64,000 nucleotides of DNA from Pseudodesulfovibrio profundus (GTDB lineage: Bacteria; Desulfobacterota; Desulfovibrionia; Desulfovibrionales; Desulfovibrionaceae): the NCBI RefSeq assembly GCF_900217235.1, contig NZ_LT907975.1:2393001-2457000 (forward strand), given 5' to 3'. The notes beneath the pieces were generated by a model, which was given only the letters and a program-made list of their open reading frames with translations, ran no database searches and was not told where the DNA came from. This document shows, piece after piece, positions 1 to 6,792 of this stretch. The translations under genes were made by a program, and so were the position numbers. Each line of letters begins with the position of its first letter. Position 1 is the stretch's first letter.

Positions 1-50
1 TCGGTGACACGGACGAGATCGAGGGCCAGATTTTTCTGCGGAGCTTCCAT
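1..50 (-). CDS. glpX: Class II fructose-1,6-bisphosphatase, N-terminal fragment (runs off window)
   Basis: Only the first 16 codons are present, read leftwards from an ATG at 48-50. They begin MEAPQKNLALDLVRVT, which matches the usual start of GlpX-type fructose-1,6-bisphosphatase (fructose-1,6-bisphosphate to fructose-6-phosphate, gluconeogenesis). A GGAG ribosome-binding site lies just upstream, inside the end of tkt. The gene starts 9 bases after the tkt stop on the same strand, so it is probably the next gene of that operon. The identification rests on a very short peptide plus a fitting carbon-metabolism context. Confidence 0.6.
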   Translation of the reverse strand, partial: MEAPQKNLALDLVRVT

Positions 51-59
51 AGCTGTCTC

Positions 60-2024
60 CTAATATTTTTCGCGAATCATCGCGGCGAAGTTTTCCGGGG
101 TGAAGCCGTATTTGTCGGACAGGGTCTTGCCGGGGGCGCTGGCGCCAAAGTGGTCGATGCCGAGTACGACACCTTCCAGACCGACATATTTGTACCAGTA
201 ATCGGTGCGACCGGCTTCGGCAGCGGCACGGGCCGTGACTTCAGGCGGCAGCACTTCATCTTTATATGATTTGGGTTGAGCGTCAAACAGCTTCGCCGAA
301 GGCATGGAAACCACGCGAACCTTGCGCTTGAACAGCTTGGCGGTTTCCAGTGCCAGAGATACTTCGGAGCCCGAAGCGATGAGGATCAGGTCGGGAGTGC
401 CGTCGCAATCCTTGAGAACGTATCCGCCCTTGCGGGGGCCGTCCTGAACAGCGGGGTACTCGGCCGGATCGAGAATCGGCAGTCCCTGACGGGTCAGGAA
501 AATGGCCGAAGGCATCTTTTCCTGCTTCATGGCGATATCCAGACAGACCTTGGTCTCCTGAGCGTCAGCCGGACGCAGGTCGATGAGGTCCGGGATCAGG
601 CGCAGGGAGCTGACGTGCTCGATGGGCTGATGGGTGGGACCGTCTTCGCCGACCCAGAAGGAATCGTGAGTGAATACGTACAGTACCGGCAGTTCCTGCA
701 GCGCGGACATGCGAATGGCGTTGCGGCAGTAGTCGGAGAAGGTCAGGAAGGTTGCGCCGAAAGGCATCAGGCCGCCGTGCAGCTGGATACCGTTCATGAT
801 GGCGGCCATGGGGAATTCGCGAACACCGAAGGCCAGGTTGCGAGCAGTGTACCCGTCAATGGCGAAGTCGCCGTAGGTGGTACGGAAGTTCATGGTCTGG
901 TTGGACGGATCAAGGTCTGCGGAACCACCGATCAGGGTGGGCAGGGAATCCATCACGGAATCAAGGCAGGTACCCCATGCCTTACGGGTAGCCATGGTCT
1001 CACCCGGGGTGAATTCAGGCCAGTCGATGGACAGCTCGGGACGCGGCTTGTTGACCTGCTCCCAGATGGCGGCGAAGTCGATGTCAGCCATTTTCTCTTC
1101 AACCAGAGCCTGCCACTTGTCAGCCTTTTCGCGCATGCCGTCGAAACGGGCGCGGTATGCTTCCAGAACATCTTCGGCGACGTGGAAATCTTCGGCGGGA
1201 AGGCCGAGTTTTTCCTTGGTTGCCGCGATTTCGTCAGCCTTGAGCGGCTCACCGTGGGTTTTGTGGCTGCCTTCCATGGTGGCGCAGCCTTTAGCCATGG
1301 TGGTGTTACCGATGATCAGCGTGGGACGGGAGGTCTCAAGCTGTCCGGCCTTGATGGCGGCACGGATTTCATCATGGTTGTGACCATCCACTTCGATGAC
1401 GTGCCAGCACAGTCCTTCAAAGACTTTCTTGTGGTCGGTGCAGTCGGCCTGACAGGTGGGGCCGGCCAACTGGATTTTATTGGAATCGTAGTAGGCGATG
1501 ATCTTGCCCAGTCCCCACAGACCGGCAAGGGAAGCAGCGCCCAGAGCAATGGGTTCCTGCAGGTCGCCGTCCGAAGAGAGGACATAGGTGTAGTGATCCA
1601 TGACATCGGAACCGAGCTTTTCGCGGAGGTATGCCTCGGCGACAGCAAAACCGACGGTCATGGCAAAGCCCTGCCCGAGAGGACCGGTGGTGGCCTCGAC
1701 GCCCGGAGTCAGATGGACTTCAGGGTGTCCCGGTGTCAGGGAATCGAGCTGGCGGAAGTTTTTGATATCGTCCATGGAGATGAAGCCGTTGAGGTGCAAC
1801 AGCGCGTAAAGCAACATGGACTCGTGGCCGGCGGAAAGGATGAACCGGTCACGGTTGAACCACTTGGGGTCGTCCGGATTGAAGTTAAGGAATTCGGAGA
1901 ACAGGATGGTGGCGTAATCGGCGGAGGACATTGCGCCGCCGGGATGACCGGAGTTGGCCTTGGCAACGCCGTCCATGATCAACCCTTTGACCACGGCGAT
2001 GGTCTTATCCGTCATTTGCGTCAT
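60..2024 (-). CDS. tkt: Transketolase
   Basis: A 654-residue transketolase, the usual bacterial length. This thiamine-diphosphate enzyme moves two-carbon units between sugar phosphates in the pentose phosphate pathway. The N-terminal SGHPGG motif has its His near residue 27. The ThDP/Mg-binding stretch SDGDLQEP lies near residue 150, and the pyrimidine-domain motif EDGPTHQP near residue 460. The ATG at 2022-2024 follows an AAAGGT-type ribosome-binding site; a second in-frame ATG lies three codons in. It follows rpiB by about 25 bases and precedes glpX by 9, so the three sugar-phosphate genes are probably co-transcribed. Confident call. Confidence 0.97.
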   Translation of the reverse strand: MTQMTDKTIAVVKGLIMDGVAKANSGHPGGAMSSADYATILFSEFLNFNPDDPKWFNRDRFILSAGHESMLLYALLHLNGFISMDDIKNFRQLDSLTPGHPEVHLTPGVEATTGPLGQGFAMTVGFAVAEAYLREKLGSDVMDHYTYVLSSDGDLQEPIALGAASLAGLWGLGKIIAYYDSNKIQLAGPTCQADCTDHKKVFEGLCWHVIEVDGHNHDEIRAAIKAGQLETSRPTLIIGNTTMAKGCATMEGSHKTHGEPLKADEIAATKEKLGLPAEDFHVAEDVLEAYRARFDGMREKADKWQALVEEKMADIDFAAIWEQVNKPRPELSIDWPEFTPGETMATRKAWGTCLDSVMDSLPTLIGGSADLDPSNQTMNFRTTYGDFAIDGYTARNLAFGVREFPMAAIMNGIQLHGGLMPFGATFLTFSDYCRNAIRMSALQELPVLYVFTHDSFWVGEDGPTHQPIEHVSSLRLIPDLIDLRPADAQETKVCLDIAMKQEKMPSAIFLTRQGLPILDPAEYPAVQDGPRKGGYVLKDCDGTPDLILIASGSEVSLALETAKLFKRKVRVVSMPSAKLFDAQPKSYKDEVLPPEVTARAAAEAGRTDYWYKYVGLEGVVLGIDHFGASAPGKTLSDKYGFTPENFAAMIREKY

Positions 2025-2048
2025 GGTAATATACCTTTTTAAAAGTTG

Positions 2049-2489
2049 TTATTTGGCTACTGTGTCGATGAGGTCGATACGTCGCTGATGACGATCGCCA
2101 CCGAAGTCCGTTTCCAAAAATGCCTTGAGAATCTCCACGGCCAACCCCTGGCCGGTGACTCGTTCGCCCAAACAGAGGATGCGTGCATCGTTGTGCTCGC
2201 GTGCCATCCGGGCGAGAAATTCGTTGGTGCAGAGTGCGGAGCGCACGCCCATGCGGTTGGCGGTCATGGTCATGCCCTGCCCGGTGCCGCAGATGAGTAC
2301 ACCCATCAGGTTGTCGTCCGCTTTCACCTTTTCCGCAACCTTGGCAGCGAAATAAGGGTAGTCGCAGGAATCGAGACAATCGGGACCTTCGTCGATGACG
2401 TCGTATCCCCACTGTTTCAGACAGGCGATGAAAACCTGCTTTAAGTTATAGCCGCCGTGATCGGAGCCAATGACAATGGTTTTATTCAC
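2049..2489 (-). CDS. rpiB: Ribose-5-phosphate isomerase B
   Basis: A 146-residue RpiB/LacAB-family isomerase interconverting ribose-5-phosphate and ribulose-5-phosphate. The family motif GSDHGG is at residues 8-13 and the catalytic-Cys motif CGTGQG starts at about residue 67. The start is a GTG at 2487-2489 with GGGAG about 10 bases upstream. It lies between a small coiled-coil gene and tkt on the same strand, giving adjacent steps of the non-oxidative pentose phosphate branch. No feature suggests a galactose-6-phosphate isomerase instead: it is a single gene and its neighbour is tkt. Confidence 0.95.
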   Translation of the reverse strand: MNKTIVIGSDHGGYNLKQVFIACLKQWGYDVIDEGPDCLDSCDYPYFAAKVAEKVKADDNLMGVLICGTGQGMTMTANRMGVRSALCTNEFLARMAREHNDARILCLGERVTGQGLAVEILKAFLETDFGGDRHQRRIDLIDTVAK

Positions 2490-2506
2490 TTTGGATTTCT
2501 CCCGTT

Positions 2507-2821
2507 TTAGCTCTGCTGCTCGCGCAGCTTGCTCATGCGTTCCTCGCGGTCACGAATGAGTTCGTCCTTCAGAGTCTCGATTTCCTCTTTCAGAAAGTCG
2601 ATCTGCCGAAGGCTCATTTCCTTTTCCGCCTTCCTTCCTCTGGGCGCCTCTGCGATACGCCCGAGGTTGCCATATTCCTGTTCGAGTTCTTTTTCAAGTC
2701 TGCTGATCTCGAAACGGGTGAGAATCGACTTGCCGAGCCACTTGATTTCAGCCACCCAGGTCTTCAGCCCGAGTGTGAATACTTCCAGAACCGAGTCATT
2801 ATTATGCGATTCACTCATCAT
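2507..2821 (-). CDS. Small charged coiled-coil protein, function unknown
   Basis: A 104-residue protein with no signal peptide or membrane segment and no family I recognise. The N-terminal third is mixed (TLGLKTWVAEIKWLG). From about residue 40 on it is very rich in Glu, Lys and Arg with heptad-like Leu spacing, which suggests one or two long helices. Two ATG codons are adjacent at the start, and GAGGAC is well placed upstream of the first. It is embedded in the operon between the LolB-like lipoprotein and rpiB, with gaps of about 20 bases on either side. That placement, a good ribosome-binding site and clean boundaries make it a real gene; its role is not evident. Confidence 0.75.
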   Translation of the reverse strand: MMSESHNNDSVLEVFTLGLKTWVAEIKWLGKSILTRFEISRLEKELEQEYGNLGRIAEAPRGRKAEKEMSLRQIDFLKEEIETLKDELIRDREERMSKLREQQS

Positions 2822-2845
2822 ACGTCCTCATGTGTGACAGGAGCA

Positions 2846-3685
2846 TTATTGTTTTATGGATGTGTAGCCATTATCCAGGCGTTTGATCAAAGCCCCTTCG
2901 GGCAGTTCCAGATCCGTGGATTCGTTTGGCCATGCTTTTGTCTTCAATTCTCGTGACTTAACGCGCAAGACTCCCTGCTCCCCGTCGTCCATGGTCAGGA
3001 CCACGCGTCCGGGCAGTGGGAGCGGTTCGTCGCCGTATCGTTCGACGCTGAGTTGCCACATCCGCTTCTCTTCATACGCATCAGGGGCCGTTCCTTCAAT
3101 GATAATCGGGTGACCGGCCTTATCCAGCGTTATGGATCGGATGGAACCATGGTTCACTTCGTAAATGTAATGATCCCCATCCGGTCGAGCGTTTCCGTAT
3201 TTCTTGGGAGCCAGTTCGGAAAAATCTCCCATGGTCACTCGGGCAAGTGTGTTGAGAGAAAAGGGGAAAGGCATGCCCAGCCGGGTTGCTCCGAGAACCG
3301 GGTTGATGTGGGCGTACGCGATGTTCTCAGAAGGGTAATATACCAGCAGGCCGTCGCCGTTCTCCCTGATGTGCGCCAACAACTTGCCGATGCCTGCCGC
3401 AATATCTAGGCGCATGGCACCATCGAAATTACCCCACATGGAAACACGTGTGAGATTGGTGCGTCGTGTAGGGACAACTCTGGTGTAACGTAACGAAGCG
3501 CTGATCAGAACCCCGGGGGCTTCTGTGGGAGCGCAGTAGTTGTCACGAAAAGAACGCCATGCCGCTTCGGGTGTTTCCTGGATGGTTCCGGGCGGCAGCT
3601 TGGGTGCGCATCCGACCACGCTCAGCAGCACGAGGAGCGCCGCCATTGGTGTGAAGCGTATGAACACGTTACAGAAGTTGATCAT
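2846..3685 (-). CDS. LolB/DUF4292-like outer-membrane lipoprotein
   Basis: A 279-residue predicted lipoprotein. A hydrophobic signal segment ends in a lipobox-like VVGCAP near residue 26. The body has the alternating pattern of the LolA/LolB fold (IAAGIGKLLAHI, GLLVYYPSENIAYAH), and the order matches DUF4292-type proteins found downstream of TPR lipoproteins. Such proteins are thought to bind lipid acyl chains or receive lipoproteins at the outer membrane; that function is inferred, not shown. Its ATG overlaps the stop of the TPR gene in an ATGA arrangement at 3682-3685, so the two are translationally coupled and probably work together. True LolB is shorter (about 200 residues), so I avoid the gene name. 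Confidence 0.7.
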   Translation of the reverse strand: MINFCNVFIRFTPMAALLVLLSVVGCAPKLPPGTIQETPEAAWRSFRDNYCAPTEAPGVLISASLRYTRVVPTRRTNLTRVSMWGNFDGAMRLDIAAGIGKLLAHIRENGDGLLVYYPSENIAYAHINPVLGATRLGMPFPFSLNTLARVTMGDFSELAPKKYGNARPDGDHYIYEVNHGSIRSITLDKAGHPIIIEGTAPDAYEEKRMWQLSVERYGDEPLPLPGRVVLTMDDGEQGVLRVKSRELKTKAWPNESTDLELPEGALIKRLDNGYTSIKQ

Positions 3686-5442
3686 AAATCCTTGAGCTTC
3701 TTCTTGATGTGTTCCGGTTCACGCGTGCCGTGCTTGAGGGAATAATTATATCCCTTGCGGGCTTGCTTGATGTTGCCCATGGCAGCCGCGATGTCGCCGT
3801 AATGTTCCCATATGGTCGGGTCGTCATTCATGGCGTCAACTGCGAAGCCGATGGTCTCCCATGCCTTGTCCAGCTTGCCTTGCTTGAAGTAGACCCATGC
3901 CACGGAGTCCAGAATGTAGCCGTTTTCCGGGTCAAGGGAAGAGGCTTTCTGCACCAGCACCAGAGCCCGATCAAGGTCACGCCCTTCTTCGGCCAGGGTG
4001 TAGCCAACAAAGTTGAGTGCATTGATGTGGTCCGGGTGGCTGCGAAGCACCTTTTCCATTATTTCAAGTCCTTCGGAGCGTCGGTCGGTCTCTTCGTACA
4101 ACATGCCAAGCTCATAGCTGATCTCGGGGTTATCCTTGAGTCGTTTCAGCCCGTCTTTCAGGACTGCTTCCGCACCGTCGATATCGTCGATGCTGCGCAG
4201 CAGTTTGGATTCGAGCACGTAGAAAATGTGCCCTTTGGGGAAAAGCTCCTTGCCCTGTCGTGCCAGTTCAAGGGCCTTATCCGTGTCGCCCTGCACGTGG
4301 TACAGTTGGGATTTGAAACGCAGTGCGTGCGGGTAGAGGCGATCGTCTTCCCTGACTCGGGAAAGCTGTTTGAGGGCCTTGTCCGGGTCTTTCTCGCCGT
4401 CATTGGCGATAACCGCTTTATAGAAATAGTACTCGGCAGGAATCTCGCCGTCCGATGTCAGCATATCCAGAACCGTCGATCCCTGTGCGTAGAACTGATC
4501 ATCTATGAACATGAGCGCCGCATCCAGGATGAACGCCTTTGACAGCGGACCGTCCAGAGTCAGTTGCAGGGCGCGATCAGGGTTGTTCAGCTTGAGGTTC
4601 AGGTTGATCATGCGCAACCGTGCTTCGGGGAAGGGGTCGCCCTGTTCGAGGATGGTGGTGTAGGTCTTTTCCGCCTCGACGTAGTCCTTGTTCAACTCGT
4701 ATTGGTAGGCAAGTTCGACTAGTGCCTCAGTAAAGCGCGGGTCCATGGACACGGCCTTGCGGAGATTGGCGATGGCTGCCTTGCGCATGCCCAGATTGCC
4801 CTGGGTGCGACCAATGGCGTAATACGTGTCTGCCGTGCGTTTGTCTGTCGGGATGCGTTTAAGCTCATCCAGCGCCTTGGCATTTTCACCGGCATCCATC
4901 AGCATCTGCCCGAGGCGCTCACGCACCTGAAAATCGTCCTGATGGCGGGAAAGGTAATCGACCATGACGTCAACCGCAGCGCCGATACGGTTCTCGATGG
5001 CATAGGAATTCGCCAGATAGATGGTCAGCACGCGGTTGTCGGGAAATGCATCCAGACCTTCCTTGAGGATGGTGCGGGATCGGGCCGGGCCTGCCTGGTC
5101 GTTCCAGTACATGCTGGCCTTTTCGAGGTAAAGCTGCGGAGAGGGGGCTTCCTTGAGCAGACGGTCCAGTGCCTCTTCGGCGCGTTCCTTGATATCCTGA
5201 ACATCTTCGGGAGTCAGGTCGCTCTGTTTGCCTTCGGACATGTGACGCTGCAATCGCTGCATCTGGTCCTGATACACGAGGTAATCGTAGTTGAGCTGGG
5301 CTTCGGTGCTCAGAGGTCTTGGCTCGATCTGCGGCGACCGGGATTTGGAGCTTGACGCGCAGGCGGAAAGTCCGGCCATGGCGAGACAGAGAAGCAAGAG
5401 GGTCGCGGCAGTTGCCGATGGTGAGCGATGTTTTGTTGGCAT
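3682..5442 (-). CDS. TPR-repeat lipoprotein
   Basis: A 586-residue protein with a signal peptide ending in a lipobox (GLSAC, about residue 28), followed by some fourteen tetratricopeptide-like helical hairpins. Clear repeats include AYYAIGRTQGNLGMRKAAI-type and LDSVAWVYFKQGKLDKAW-type units. TPR lipoproteins of this size act as periplasmic or outer-membrane scaffolds in envelope assembly. The gene starts 12 bases downstream of the sigma-factor gene and is coupled to the LolB-like gene by a 4-base overlap. Together these point to an envelope module governed by the same promoter as rpoH. Exact partner unknown. Confidence 0.85.
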   Translation of the reverse strand: MPTKHRSPSATAATLLLLCLAMAGLSACASSSKSRSPQIEPRPLSTEAQLNYDYLVYQDQMQRLQRHMSEGKQSDLTPEDVQDIKERAEEALDRLLKEAPSPQLYLEKASMYWNDQAGPARSRTILKEGLDAFPDNRVLTIYLANSYAIENRIGAAVDVMVDYLSRHQDDFQVRERLGQMLMDAGENAKALDELKRIPTDKRTADTYYAIGRTQGNLGMRKAAIANLRKAVSMDPRFTEALVELAYQYELNKDYVEAEKTYTTILEQGDPFPEARLRMINLNLKLNNPDRALQLTLDGPLSKAFILDAALMFIDDQFYAQGSTVLDMLTSDGEIPAEYYFYKAVIANDGEKDPDKALKQLSRVREDDRLYPHALRFKSQLYHVQGDTDKALELARQGKELFPKGHIFYVLESKLLRSIDDIDGAEAVLKDGLKRLKDNPEISYELGMLYEETDRRSEGLEIMEKVLRSHPDHINALNFVGYTLAEEGRDLDRALVLVQKASSLDPENGYILDSVAWVYFKQGKLDKAWETIGFAVDAMNDDPTIWEHYGDIAAAMGNIKQARKGYNYSLKHGTREPEHIKKKLKDL

Positions 5443-5454
5443 AGTGGTCTCGTT

Positions 5455-6603
5455 TTATTCGTGTTCCAGTACCCAGTCTTTGGAAAACCCTTTGATCTTT
5501 TCGGTCATGTATTCCCGAATCTTGACCAGTAGGCGTGCTTCGATCTGCCGCACCCGCTCTCTGGTCACCTCGAATCGTTCCCCGATTTCGCGCAGGGTGA
5601 CGGGGTCCTCTGAGAGCAGACGGTCATCAAGGATAGCCAGTTCCTTCTCATTAAGCGAGGGCCGGATCGCTTTGATGTTTTCAAGCATCAGGTCCACGAT
5701 CTGGTCGCTGGCGATGGTCTCCTCGACGCCGGGGCCAAACGACGGCAGGAAGTCCATTTTCGTGGCATCCGAGTCCTCGCCAAGGGGCGTGTTGAGCGAC
5801 ATGTCGTTCTTGGACAGACGTTGGTCCATCTCTTCGACATCGGTCTCGCTCACCCCCAGGGACTTGGAGAGCGCTTCGGTGGTCGGATCAAATCCGAGAG
5901 CCAGAAGGCGCTGCCGTTCCTTGTTCAGGTTGTAGAACAGCTTGCGTTGCGTCTGGGTGGTGCCCACCTTGACCATGCGCCAGTTGTCCATGATGTATTT
6001 CAGGATGTACGCCTTGATCCAGAATGCAGCATAGTAGGAAAATTTGATTCCCTTTTCAGGATCGAATTTTGTTACGGCCTTGAGAAGGCCGACATTGCCT
6101 TCCTGCACCAGATCAAGGGCGTTCTGCATCCATTTGCGCTGAAAATCCATGGCAATCTTGACCACAAGGCGAAGATGGGAGGAAACCAGCTTGAATGCGG
6201 CATCCTGATCGTTCTCATCCTGCACGCGTTTGGCCAGCGCGTATTCCTCGTCCGGGTCGAGCATGGGAAATCGCGCAATCTCCCGCAGGTACAACTGAAG
6301 GGGGTCGCGTACTCGGACTTCCTTGGAAGTCGGCTTGGCAAAGGCGGGAAGCAGCGTTTCAATCGGTTCCACTTTGGCGGGCGGGGAAACCGGCACTGCC
6401 TGGGAGCTGACGGTTTTGCCCTCCACATGGGCAGATTTGAGTGCCTCTTCGTCTATGGCCTGCTCGTCAATGTCTTCTTCGACAAGCTCCGGCTCCATGA
6501 TGTTCGAATTCAACTGTGTATCATTATCTTTGGATGACATATCTATATATCGGGCCTTATGGGCTTCCGGTTCAATACTAATATAAGAGTAAGAAAACGA
6601 CAT
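5455..6603 (-). CDS. rpoH: RpoH-type RNA polymerase sigma-70 family factor
   Basis: A 382-residue sigma factor with regions 1.2, 2, 3 and 4. The core-binding stretch HLRLVVKIAMDF and DLVQEGNVGLLKAV lie at about residues 145-185. The QRKLFYNLNKERQ segment near residue 222 corresponds to the RpoH box that separates heat-shock sigma factors from RpoD, and RERVRQIEARLL near 347 is the region 4.2 recognition helix. The first ~100 residues are an acidic extension not seen in E. coli RpoH (284 aa). The ATG at 6601-6603 has only a weak upstream AAGGAA; another ATG 20 codons in lacks a ribosome-binding site. It heads the whole leftward unit. RpoH is the best call, though a specialised alternative sigma factor is possible. 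Confidence 0.85.
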   Translation of the reverse strand: MSFSYSYISIEPEAHKARYIDMSSKDNDTQLNSNIMEPELVEEDIDEQAIDEEALKSAHVEGKTVSSQAVPVSPPAKVEPIETLLPAFAKPTSKEVRVRDPLQLYLREIARFPMLDPDEEYALAKRVQDENDQDAAFKLVSSHLRLVVKIAMDFQRKWMQNALDLVQEGNVGLLKAVTKFDPEKGIKFSYYAAFWIKAYILKYIMDNWRMVKVGTTQTQRKLFYNLNKERQRLLALGFDPTTEALSKSLGVSETDVEEMDQRLSKNDMSLNTPLGEDSDATKMDFLPSFGPGVEETIASDQIVDLMLENIKAIRPSLNEKELAILDDRLLSEDPVTLREIGERFEVTRERVRQIEARLLVKIREYMTEKIKGFSKDWVLEHE

Positions 6604-6730
6604 TATAGTTTTTGTGTTTCCTTTTCAATGTTTTTCACCTCGGGGCAAATTTGTGCAACCATATGCTCATGCTGGCCCTCTGATTATTGTCTCGCCGTGA
6701 AAAATACTTGATTTTCAAAGGTACAGGGGC

Positions 6731-6752
6731 TATATCGAGATATCTAGATATA
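6731..6752. promoter_or_regulatory. AT-rich palindrome in the rpoH/metH divergent region
   Basis: A 22-base near-perfect palindrome built of TATATC, GATATC and GATATA half-elements. It lies in the 189-base gap between the divergent rpoH-like and metH genes, about 40 bases before the metH start. The symmetry and location suit a transcription-factor operator or an overlapping promoter. I cannot name the factor. Confidence 0.4.
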
Positions 6753-6763
6753 AGAATTAATTG

Positions 6764-6777
6764 CCCCGCCAGCGGGG
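6764..6777 (+). promoter_or_regulatory. GC hairpin just upstream of the metH ribosome-binding site
   Basis: CCCCGCCAGCGGGG forms a short, very stable stem (5 GC pairs with a 4-base loop). It ends six bases before the CAGGAG ribosome-binding site of metH. Its position suggests an effect on translation initiation or mRNA stability. There is no following T-run, so it is not a normal terminator. Confidence 0.4.
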
Positions 6778-6792
6778 TTTCAGGAGTGAGAA

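Noticed and set aside
276-2042. Long open frame on the plus strand (588 codons) opposite tkt
   Set aside because: It is the complement of a clear transketolase and has no family features; long antisense frames are expected in GC-rich codon usage.
6604-6792. SAM or cobalamin riboswitch upstream of metH
   Set aside because: The gap is only 189 bases and I find no B12-box or SAM-riboswitch core sequences.
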